From positions 2,108,001 to 2,172,000 of the forward strand of contig JAXDDX010000054.1 in NCBI GenBank assembly GCA_034670405.1: a stretch of DNA of 64,000 nucleotides, read 5' to 3'. The notes beneath the pieces are model-generated. The model saw nothing but the letters and a program-made list of their open reading frames with translations, did not search any database and had not been told where the DNA came from. The DNA comes from Hoplostethus atlanticus (taxonomy: Eukaryota; Chordata; Actinopteri; Trachichthyiformes; Trachichthyidae). Below, one piece after another: positions 28,128 through 39,343 of the stretch (the first letter of the stretch is position 1; each line of letters starts with the position of its first letter). Position numbers and translations under genes: made by a program.

Positions 28128-29763
28128 CTGAGAGGGAGGGAGGGAGGAGTCACAAAATGTACTTGGATGGAAATGGAAGGACTAAATGCCTGGTGTAGAC
28201 TATGTGCTCTACTGATCCTGTCCTTAAGTATTTCTGTAGCCTATTTAGAACCAAATGAACTGAGAAGACTAGACCAAACAAACACACCAAAACATTGAAC
28301 AGTACTTCAGTTGATGATAATAATGTTATAGAACATCGGGTTTAATCGCAATATTAGAAGAGCAGACCAAAGTGATGACACAATGTCACTTTGAACTTGA
28401 ATATCTGGAATAAAACATCACTGGCTACAATGACTGATTTCTTTATCTTGTTTGTGATAAAGGGCCATATCAACTTGACTTGACTAGGAGCAAGGAGGAG
28501 ATAACAGAGATAATATATTTTGGAGACTTTATGAGATAAATTTGAAGATGCCAACATGTGACATATATAATGGTAATAAGCTCCTACTATGTGGCTGCTG
28601 CCTCCATGACTTGCAGCAGTAAGTGAAAACTGTGCTTGTTTGAGAAGAAGCATCCAAATCGTTGAAGTCATAAAAACATCATATTGAGTTTTCTCTAATG
28701 TCGTGGTTTCATATTTCTTCTTGGATTTTGCTTTCCTATGGGATCTTTAATGATACTATCAATAGCACAGCACAGGAAATTGAGCCAATATAGTATGTGG
28801 TGTATTAATGTGTCATGTACAGTTTCCGTCACCAAACCCATGACAGCGCTACACCTGCCGCGTTCATCGTCTGGTTCCTTATCGAGAGACTGACGTCCTT
28901 TCCCCTCTGCATGACTGAAAGTGATAGTACAATCTCTCAACAAGGAGTGGTGCGGGATTGTCGTTTGAATTGCAGAACTTGAATTAACTTCAATTAATTA
29001 CGACAAACAAAGGACGCTGACTTCAATTTACGATCATTTCTGGATTACTTACAGCTTTCTGGAAGGGCTCTGCTCCAAGTTGCTTGCTTTTTTTGTTTTA
29101 GACGCGCGCGTGGAATCACTGAAACACAAAGGTTGGGCCTGATTTCAGTTGGCGTTGTTTATAGTCAATCTAAATATTAATAGTCGGCTGTTAGTCTGTT
29201 TCATTTCAAGAACACGACTTCAATGTTCAATCGTTTTAATTAATGCTATATTGACGCTCAACACAGGTACATATGGGGCCTGGTGGCCTGGCCTACGTTG
29301 CTTACCGTGGCGTTTTGTGCCAATGCAAAATATCACTATTGAGTTGGCTGTTGCATGAATACTCAAGTTAGTATATCCTCAGGCTCCTAATTGGTATTTT
29401 TCTGCACACCCTCAGATGACGCAGCTGTGCCTCATCGCTGCTCTCTGCCGCATCTCTGTCGGTTGCCGCTTCCGGTGAGTATTAACAAGCCTCTAAATTC
29501 TTTGAAAACATTTCTTACAACCTATTTCATAGACTTGCTTTATGTGAAATTCTTTATCCTATTACTTTTACCAGTATATTTTTACCTACCTTTTTAATCT
29601 TGTGGTGCCTTTTTGTTTTAGTTGTTTTAATTTGTAATTTGAGTATGATTATGAGTTAAAGCACTTTGTAAACTGTTTAAAAGTGATTATATTATTATTA
29701 TTACTTCTACTACCCTCAGTTCATTATGTCCACAGTCGGATAGATCATGATTGTATGTCAAGG

Positions 29764-29940
29764 GCTTCCTGGTGGCTCAGGTGTTGAGTCACGTCATGTA
29801 CCTTCCAGGTCGTGGGTTTGATTCTGGCCTTGGGGATTTTGTCACATGTCATTCCCCTCTCACTCCCATCTCCCTGTCTCTCTCTATACTGTCAGCTGTA
29901 CACAAAATGCAAAATAAAACCCAACTCAAATAATGATACC
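29764..29940 (+). repeat. tRNA-derived SINE upstream of the IgV exon (copy 2)
   Basis: Counterpart of the SINE at 23200 with the same A-box-like and B-box-like words; it was present before the duplication. Confidence 0.75.
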
Positions 29941-31263
29941 ATTTATGTTGCTCCTCTCACCATCTCAGAAAACATCATGGTCCCCGAGGCTCCGGTGTCA
30001 GCGCGCCTGGGCCGTACGGCGACCCTGCCATGCTGGCTGAATCCACCAAAAGACGCAGAGGGCCTGGAGGTGCGCTGGTACCGCGGTGACCAATTTGATG
30101 CCCCGGTCCTGTTTTACCGGAACAGGCAGTTGGAGGATGGGTCCCAGCTCGCCGGGTATGCAGGTCGAGTCTCCTTTGGCCTGCAGAGTGCAAAGTCTGA
30201 CGGGCTGAAGGTGGGTGATGTGACGCTGCAGCTGGTAAATGTCACGCTCGAGGACGCAGGAGAGTACACCTGTTATGTCAGCAGTGATCAGAGCTATGAC
30301 AAAGCCAGTGTCAATCTCAACGTGACCGGTGAGTTATATGAAAGTAGGGAAAACACAGGGGGGGAAAAAAACAGTTACATTGCCTCCAACTTTAAATCCC
30401 ATTTCCTTCCCCATTTCCCTCTGTCCTCCTTCCTCTCCCTCAGAACTGGGCACCTCTCCTCTCCTGTCAGTAGTGTGGAGACCAGATGACTTGGTGAATG
30501 TGAGCTGTAAGTCTGAAGGCTGGTATCCAAAGCCCAGTCTGTGGTGGTCAGACCAGAAGCAGACTCTGGCCCCAAAAAGCCTAGTGTACAACACTGACAC
30601 CATCGGTCTGGTGTCTGTCCATAGCTGGCTGCTTCTCCCCACTTCGTCCATGGTTTCCTGCTCCATAGGCTTGAATAAAGAGGAGTACAGGGAGGGAAAA
30701 GTGCACCTGGAGAGCCTCATCATAATAGGTTTGTTTTGTCAGGCATTTTTTTTGTGCGCCTTTGCCGGTATGCACGTGTGCTGATGATTTTTATAACGTG
30801 AAACAAATACATTTCTTTTTATTCAGAGCCTGGATCTCCGATGGCTGGATGGGTGGCCTTCATTGTGACCCTCGTAGCTGTGGGTGCCTTAGCTGCTGTT
30901 GGAGGAGCACTGTACTTCAGAGGTGAATGCCTAGTGGTTTTGATGAGATGAGAGATGAAACTTCAATGATCTGCATGGGGAAATTGTATGTTTTCTGCAG
31001 CACAATCGAGTCAAAAAATGTCAGAAATCAAGACTAGAATATAGATAAGGAAAGCTAGAAACAGAATAGAATGTGGATAGGAATGCAATAAAAGTGATAT
31101 AAGAAAGGTCAAGAGTGTAAGCAGCATCCACGGCTTTCTACCAAGAATTCTACAGATGCAAGGATGTTTGAACTTAATCACACAGGTTTACATGTGACTG
31201 TGCTTCCTTTATGCCATGCGTACCTGTTGACAACATGCAGCGTATGATGTGGTGTGGTCTTGT

Positions 31264-32544
31264 GGTGTGGGTTGTTGGCAATGGACAATAGCAATTGAAG
31301 AAAAGACTTGAATCAAAGCCTCACGTGTTTGTTTTGTGTTTCAGGCCACCGCTTCAAATTGGATCCTGAAAAAGGTAAGGATTGTTTTAAAGAAATATCT
31401 GCTACTTTTCACGTTCATGGTCAAGCTATGGTGTAAGGATTAAGGCCAAAATTGTAGATGCCAACAATAAATGAATTCTTGCTGTGGGGGAAATAGACTG
31501 CTCTTTTTTTTTAAAAGAACTTGTGACAAGTATGCCTTTGCCATATTCTGATAGACTTATATCTTAATTGGTCATTTGTGCTTTTATTTCAGGAAGTGAC
31601 CATGGAGATGGTAAGGAAGATCACACAGTCATGTTGCACACAGTTTCTCAGCATTTCAGTTTAAGTCCATGATTGTGCCCTTAATGGCCAAGTGAAGGTT
31701 ATGTTTTCACCTGTTAGTTAGTTAGTTAGTTAGTTAGTTAGTCTGTCAACCAGCAGGATATCTCAAAAACACATGAATGGATTTCCATGAAATTGGGCCA
31801 GATAGAATATTCGGCCAAGGATTTTGTTTTTTTTGGTGGTGATCCGGTTGTGGGATTTGTGCCATTAGAGGATTATCAATTTTTTTAGGGTGAAGAAATC
31901 AATTTAACTTCAAACCTAAGTGATAAGAATGATGTATTTGAGTGTGACAGCAAGTTGGAGAATTGTTCATGTGTTGGATCACATTATCATCTGTGTGATT
32001 TGATAATTAACGAAAACAGAAGTTACACCTAAAAATTATTAACCATTTGTCTATTTCTTTCCAGAGAATGAAAAACAACCCAACTGGTGTGGGTTGTTGG
32101 CAATGGACAATAGCAATTGAAGAAAAGACTTGAATCAAAGCATCACGTGTTTGTTTTGTGTTTCAGGCCACCTCTCCAAATTGGATCCTGAAAAAGGTAA
32201 GGATTGTTTTAAAGAAATATCTGCTACTTTTCACGTTCATGAAGAGTGTGGTCAAGCTATGGTGCAAGGATTAAGGCCAAAATTGTAGATGCCAACAATG
32301 AATGAATTCTTGCTGTGGGGGAAATAGACTGCTCTTTTTCTTTAAAAGAACTTGTGACAAGAATGCCTTTGCCATATTCTGATAGACTTATATCTTAATT
32401 GGTCATTTGTGCTTTTATTTCAGGAAGTGACCATGGAGATGGTAAGGAAGATACACACAGTCATGTTGCACACAGTTTCTCAGCATTTCAGTTTAAGTCC
32501 ATGATTGTGCCCTTAATGGCCAAGTGAAGGTTATGTTTTCACCT

Positions 32545-32578
<34 letters not shown>

Positions 32579-32907
32579 CTGTCAACCAGCAGGATATCTC
32601 AAAAACACATGAATGGATTTCCATGAAATTGGGCCAGATAGAATTTTCGGCCAAGGATTTTGTTTTTTTTGGTGGTGATCCGGTTGTGGGATTTGTGCCA
32701 TTAGAGGATTATCAATTTTTTTAGGGTGAAGAAATCAATTTAACTTCAAACCTAAGTGATAAGAATGATGTCTTTGAGTGTGACAGCAAGTTGGAGAATT
32801 GTTCATGTGTTGGATCACATTATCATCTGTGTGATTTGATAATTAACGAAAACAGAAGTTACACCTAAAAATTATTAACCATTTGTCTATTTCTTTCCAG
32901 AGAATGA
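31264..32907. repeat. 822-bp internal tandem duplication in copy 2
   Basis: GGTGTGGGTTGTTGGCAATG starts at 31264 and again at 32086, giving a unit of 822 bp. Each unit carries the GH..KLDPEKG mini-exon and the GSDHGDG mini-exon. The junction falls inside the ENEKLLPTG mini-exon, so the first copy of that exon reads ENEKQPNW and loses its normal donor. Absent from copy 1. Confidence 0.92.
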
Positions 32908-33846
32908 AAAACTTCTACCAACAGGTAATGGTAAAAATAAATAAATAAATAATAATATAATATAATACTGTATTGTGTTATGTATTATAAGATGATAATG
33001 ATGTAGTAATGGTTAACTCTCTATTTTACTTGTCAAAGTAAAGTGCAATCCATGATAGGATTTCATGCAAACTACTTGCACTAATGAGATATCAATCAAT
33101 TTATCTAGGATCAAATCATTGTCTTTAGTTGCTGGAGTATGCTGTAAGATCCACTTTTATTTTATTAATTTTTTTCTGTTACAGTTGCAGCCTCAACACT
33201 AGAGGATGCTAGTACACATTATGGTAATCTGCTTAAAATTTTCTTAGATTTGTACTTAAGTATTACACTATCTGACCTTTCTTGTTTTTAACCTGATCTT
33301 ATTTTCTGTTTTCAACAGTGAATGTCACCCTTGACGAGACACAAAATCAATATCTCAAAACCAAAGGATGGCACAATTGTGCGAGAAGCCCCAGTTGAAT
33401 TTCCTGATGGACAAAAGGTGACTCACCTCACATCTATAAAAGGAAAACCTGGCTTCTCTTCTGGACAGCACTACTGGGAGGTTAGCTTGGGCCATGACAA
33501 AGTAGGTCTCAAAACATCCTGGTGGGTCGGGGTGGCAAGTGCAGCTGTCAAACTAGAGGATAGGGACGTACCACCAACTCCATCCAATGGTTTCTGGCTC
33601 CTGTCCTCAGACGGAGAAGATAGATTCCATGTTAACACAAAACCAATCATTTTACTTCCTGTCAATTCCAGACCGCAGACCCTTGGTGTGTATTTGAACT
33701 ATGAGAAGGGAGAGCTTTCCTTTTATGGCGTAGAAGAGAAGAGACATATTGTCACTTTAGCAACTAGGTTCACTGGAGAAGTCGTTCCTTTTTTCAATCC
33801 TGGTAAAGGTGACAAAGCCCTTATGAGATATTACATAGAGAGGTAG

Positions 33847-35440
33847 AGGGTCAGACCATTCAACCGGAGAGCTCTATGGCTCCAAATGCATAAGCTACCA
33901 CATATCACATCAGTAACTGTAATACTTCTGTCTATATCTACTGTATCGTAGTTTTACCCCGTCTTCATCTTTTTTTTGCATGAGTATTTGGTGTGACCAC
34001 ATTAGGAAGCCTCAACCGTTCTTTGTGATTGATTTTCTTATTTTAACAAAATGTATGTATTGCACAGGACAACATTCAAGTCTTGATCTTAATTGTACAC
34101 TCAATATCTGCAAGTTCTACGATTAACGTTACCATGGACCCCAGAATAGCTGTTCATTGGTACTACTAATGGGGATCCAAACAATCAATAAACAATGGCA
34201 GCTATCTGGCATCGTTTGACAGTTGTCTAAAATGTGAGTCCAATGTGAGTCCAACTCATTTTAGGAAAGGTGCTACCCAAGACTGTACTCGATGATTGTG
34301 TCATATTTTATGTTTGCTTCAGTTTGAAATTAATATTTTATGTTTGCTTCATTTAGAAAACACTGTATAACTTGTGTTTATGAATATATCGTCTAACTTG
34401 TATGCTTTTGTAGTTGTTGCACTTCAGTCAATACAATAAATAACCCAGGATTGTATATTTATTTGTGATTTCTATTTTCTTTGTATTATTCTGCGTCCAC
34501 GATGTAAAACCTCACTTTACAATCCAGTTTAAGAAAACACAGCAAAATGTCATACACTTTAATAAGTACAGGTAGTATTTACAGTATGTACACCATAGCA
34601 CAATACTAATTTTATAACCACTACTGTATACTTTTCATTGATTAGTAAGTATTTACACTGTGAATAAGACCATATGTTGACTGAAGTAAAAATAATGAAA
34701 GAAAAAAAAAAAGTCCGATGGCCGATAAACAAATTCAAGTAGGCGTGCCTTGCTACATACTAGTTTGACTATGATTGTGGTAGAGGTATGCAAGAACCAC
34801 TTCACAGGTGCATCATGGTCCAATACTGGAGGAATACATTTAATACACTTGTCAGTTATGAGAGCCATGGGTCGGGGGCACAATGCCAGTCAATTATCGA
34901 TATCAAACACAAACTATACAGGTTCATAGAGGTCTCAGTCCATAAGACTGTAGGCTAACTATGGGGGGTTTGAAGGGTCAGAACCAATGATTTCTTCCTC
35001 CAATATCTTTACACATTCATGTTTGGTCATCAGCCTTTAGTGGAAGTGGACGCTAGACCTAAGAGCATTCGCCGTGTCCGAACTCATACACTTTCAGTAC
35101 ATCACGTCCAACCACCACTTTAAAATATATCTCAAAAACAGGCGTCTGCAATATTGAGTACAAATATTCCTCAATCTGAGCATCCCATCCGTTCTCTCAG
35201 TTCAGTCAGTTTTATTACACAAATCCCTTTCGACCAGGGTGACAGGACTAGGACTGATAGCGTGCCTAGTTCCAGGTACTGCATCCATGGATTTTTTAAA
35301 AACAAAGTCACGTTTGGAGCGAGGGGGTGGGAAAAAAGCTGCACTCCACCATAACCAGGACTTATTCTCTTCGTCGTGGTTACCATATTGTATACACATA
35401 CAATATGGTATGTTGTCCTCCTGTGTCCTCAGTCTCAGAC
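33847..35440. other. Convergent 3' ends of butyrophilin copy 2 and the Crypton-like gene
   Basis: 3' UTR sequence of both convergent genes. It contains the hairpin at 35381-35410 (13-bp arms, loop ACAC). No other coding exon seen. Confidence 0.6.
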
Positions 35441-38400
35441 CTAGCAGACTGAGCCTGCACTCTCTCTCCTCCCCTGCTTCTTCAGCAGCTGGATGCGGTT
35501 GTGGACATAAAACTTGATGGCCCGCCAGTCTCGCTGGTTGCTGACCAAAAGAGGGCAGAGTTCCAGGCAGCGCTCACAGTCGGCCTTGGCCGGGACACGA
35601 AGCTCCACAATGTTCCTCTTCAGGTGAGTCTCCACCGCAACGCGCTCCGCCTCCGACCAGGGACGTTTCAGCACACCGCGCTTCCCTGAGAGGGAGGGAG
35701 GGGAGGAGTCACAAAATGCTACTTGGATGGAAATGGAAGGACTAAATGCCTGGTGTAGACTATGTGCTCTACTGATCCTGTCCTTAAGTATTTCTGTAGC
35801 CTATTTAGAACCAAATGAACTGAGAAGACGAGACCAAACAAACACACCAAAACATCAGACAGTTACCTGATTTGGGCTGAATACTCCTCCTTTTATGGAC
35901 ACTGGCTAGCGATGGGCTAACTGATGAAGGAAGGGGTCCTCTTTTCTTCCGCGGGGGTCGGCCTGGTCCCTTCTTCTTCACCATCACCTCTGCCTTCTCC
36001 TTAACTTCTTCCTTCTCTCCCTCCTCCTCTGAATCATCTGAAAGGGAGTCTGCTGAGTTGCCAGACATCACTGTAGGAAGGACATGACAAAGGAGGTAGT
36101 TCAACTCAAATGGCTCACACACACACACACACACAAGGGACGTTTTCATGGACAAGCTGCAATATTGTTAGTCACTGCATCACACCAAAATTGGTTCGTG
36201 GAACGTAGACACACTAGACACACAGTTGTCAAAGTCTTATCTAGATACTTGGTTCTTACTTCACGGAAACACAAATGTTATTTATGTTGGATGAAATACT
36301 GATGGGCCCATGAGCCTTCACTATGTAATTCCTCACCATCCAACTCCAGACAGATGTGCTGCAGGCTCATCCCTCTGAAAAGTACGCCCTCCCTTTCTCC
36401 GTAAAGAACCACACGGCCCACGCTACCCATCAGCGCCGGGTCCCGGACAATAGTGGAGCAGTTCTGGGTCACATGGTATTCACGCTCCAGGAAGTCCTCC
36501 AGGCGTTTTGTGGCGCCGACCGCCGACGAGCCATGGCTCTCTCCCCTCCTCTAGTAGGAGCAACTGGGTCAGGATGGCCACCTGCCGCCGCACCCGTGTT
36601 GCCGTCAACGCCCCGGGGTTCTTGGCCCCACTGGCCCGCGCCAGGTTTCGGAGCAGGTCCGTGCCCCGCAGAGGGGTAGCAGGCGAGTGGTAGGGCCGGG
36701 AGAAGACGTAGGGGCTCTCCGGATCCACACCCACGTTGGGGCTGGTTTGGAGGAGCAGCTCCAGGCAGGACTCACAGTGCGGTGGGAAAATGAGCGGCTG
36801 GATGCGGCCGCGCTTGCCTAAAACACCGGCCCGCGGAAGCTGACAGAGGACCTGGCGTTCAAAGGGGGAGAGCAGGGCCTCCATGCCAGAGGGGGTACTG
36901 TTGGTGGCGCTGGCCTGGGGGGTTGTGCGGTTGCGGTAGTCCTGGATAGTGAGCTTGGCTACCTCGCACTCACGATGCCGGTTGTAGAGGATGAGCAGGG
37001 AAAGGCTGGAGTGGCAGAGCAGACGCCACGCCTCGGCAGAATGGGGAGAGCGGGTTAAAGACAGGAAGGAGGAGTGCTGCTGACAACGGAGGTAGAGGAC
37101 CAAACAGGAGAGGGAGGAGAGAAGTGGAGACATGTGATGTCTGTGGGAGCTGCAAACAGAGAGAGAGAATACTGAGTTTAGAAAAGCACCAGACAGCACA
37201 ATGGGCCACTGAACACCCCATCACCTATAATCTCCTATAAATCCCTGATTTGTTAACGTTAACAGCAGTGGTAAACATCAGATACTCAAAATCAAGTCTC
37301 ACTGACAACAGTGTCTTACTGTTTTCAATGTGAAACAACATTTATCCAACCGCACCTTACAGTCTCTCCATTCTTCTCCTCTGGGGTGTCCTCCTCCCCC
37401 TCTCCACTCAGCTCTAGCTCTTCATCTGGATCCACATCTGGCTCTGGAGTTGGAGGAGGAACCAACTCTTCTTTACTTCTTGAGCACTCTTCCACCTTGT
37501 GCTGCTCTTCCTGCTTCTCTCTCTTCAGCCTCCGACCCCTCCTGGCCGGCGTGGCCGGGGGAGGTGGCGACGGACTCTTTACACGCGGTACTACTGGGGC
37601 TGTGCCTCGTTTGGAGGCGGGCAGTGATAAGCTAGGCCCCTTCTTGGTGGCAGCCGTCTGAGCCGAAGAGGGCGGGGTCAGGGAAAGTGAGAAAGAGACG
37701 GCGCCCGCACTTGAGCGGGTAGCTGGCGATTCCCTCTCCTTGGAGAAGAGAGGGGGCGGGGCAGGGTTGGAGGAGGAGGGCTGAGGGACAGCGAAGGAAT
37801 GACTGTGAGCAGTGGAGGAGGACGATGAGGGGTGAGGGTGTGAAGCGCTGCCGTTGGAAGGGCCGTGTGTGTGGAGGTGTGCCAACTCCATGGCTGTCCG
37901 GACCTCCGGCTGGTTGGCGTGGTGCTTCTCCAGGTGGCGTGCTAGCGAGCGATAGTGGCGGCCACAGTATGGACAGTGCTGCCGCCGGCTCACCGTGGCC
38001 CCACTGGAGCTGCCAATGTTTATGTTAATGTTATTGTTGATGTTAGTGGTCGGGGGTGCCAGGGCACTGACTGGGGGCTGGGATTGGGATCTGGCTGGGG
38101 TCGCAACCGGTGCTGGGCTGGAAAAGGTCGAACAGGGGCGCCCGGGTCCTCTGGAGGCGGTGGCAGTGGCCGTGGCGGTGGCCGTGGCCGTGCCCTTCTT
38201 CTTCGGACTTACCACTGCAGCCACTTTGCGTTTCTTGCGACGGCGGAGCATCCGGCCCCGCATCTCCTCCATTTCCTCCTCTTCGTCGTAATCGTCATCG
38301 TCGTCATCTTCCTCCTCTTCGTCCTCCTCGCGGTCCGAGTCACTGGGCTCGGAGTGGGTGAGCGGGGAGGAGGAGGGCGATAGCGACCAGGAGGGGGTAA

Positions 38401-39271
38401 GGTAATCAGAGACAGAGAGGGACAGCGGGTGGGGGCCAGCCTCTTCCTCCTGGGTAGAGGCAGATTTCAAAGAAAACCAAGCCTGTTAGCTCAGGTTGTA
38501 CACTCTGAATGAAAACACACACGCTGAGCATTTCCTTTTACCAAGCGTAGTATTTAAGTCAAAACAATGACTGATTTACACTAACCATGGCATTCTCGCC
38601 CCAGTCCGTCAGGCTGTAGTCCACTGTGATCTCCTCCCCTTTGGCAATGTCTCGGATCGCTATGACGACCAACCGCACCTGGGTCCCGCAGTGGACCTCT
38701 CGGATCCGGCAGTTGGGCGGGGGGTGGAAGAGCACAGGCCCCCGGACCCCACTGGCCCCCTCCTCACCCAGCTCTGGCACACTGGGAAACAAAAAAAAAC
38801 GAGATTAGAAATGGATATCCCTTATTTGCTAAAATTGCTGACGGTAGCCACATGACTCAACGCAGTCACGGTGGTGAGGGTCTTCCTTACCAGAGCTGGG
38901 CAGGGTCAGCCAGGTAGTAGGGACTGCCCTGGTGGAGGGAGGCGGTCCTCTGCACCCTCAGGGTACTGGCCATCACCTGGGCAAGATCAGACCGGTTACT
39001 CACTACGCCACCCTGCTAATTTGTGCACTGGTACACATTCACTCTACATCAATACTAAGAGTGAATAGAAAAACCAACAGACTTATCTGGTGGCCCACTA
39101 CAATATGAAAACTGCCCACCACAGATTAATTATAACTAATAAAAAAAAGTATTTATTATATTATTATAAAGCATATTAGAAGTGTTTATTGGGTTGTGAG
39201 CACACAGTTTGTACTATTTGATCCCTATCTTGACATGCCTCCACCACAATTAACCCTGTGGCAAACACTGA

Positions 39272-39343
<72 letters not shown>

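Larger units (their letters stand above)
21744..28295. repeat. Segmental tandem duplication, unit 1
   Basis: Unit 1 begins within ATTGAACAGTACTTCAG (from 21742) and ends at the junction AAAACAT/TGAACAG at 28293-28296, where unit 2 begins with the same words. Its right end (AACACACCAAAACAT) matches 35841-35855, after which unit 2 continues into unique sequence. It contains butyrophilin-like copy 1 and a detached terminal exon of the downstream gene. There are only scattered substitutions and small indels by eye, so it is young. Confidence 0.95.
29416..33846 (+). pseudogene. Butyrophilin-like copy 2, frameshifted in B30.2
   Basis: Exons match copy 1: leader near 29416-29474, IgV 29969-30328, Ig-C 30444-30728, transmembrane 30827-30922, mini-exons 31345-31374, 31593-31610, 32065-about 32086 (truncated), 32167-32196, 32424-32441, 32901-32924, 33185-33223, B30.2 from 33319. 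The extracellular and membrane parts are open and almost unchanged. The B30.2 exon carries one extra G at 33366-33367, so the spliced frame stops at TGA 33396-33398 after about 26 residues; a compensating one-base loss near 33825 lies downstream of that stop. The product would be a receptor with a short tail and no B30.2 domain, or nothing. A sequencing indel would make it a normal paralogue. Confidence 0.8.
28296..35855. repeat. Segmental tandem duplication, unit 2
   Basis: Second copy of 21744-28295, about 1 kb longer mainly because of an 822-bp internal tandem duplication (31264-32907). Its right end at 35855 is continuous with intron sequence of the minus-strand gene, so unit 2 holds the original terminal exon in place. 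Confidence 0.95.

Noticed and set aside
21744..28295. Two alleles wrongly placed in tandem by assembly
   Set aside because: Not fully excluded, but the clean junction at 28295, the orphan exon without its partners and the copy-specific 822-bp duplication favour a real tandem event.
36337..37149. Active Crypton transposon
   Set aside because: The domain is embedded in a spliced host-type gene between other conserved exons, and the end of the catalytic core pattern is not recognisable.
37825..38383. Plus-strand Gly- and Pro-rich frames
   Set aside because: They are shadows of the low-complexity minus-strand exon 38449-37356.
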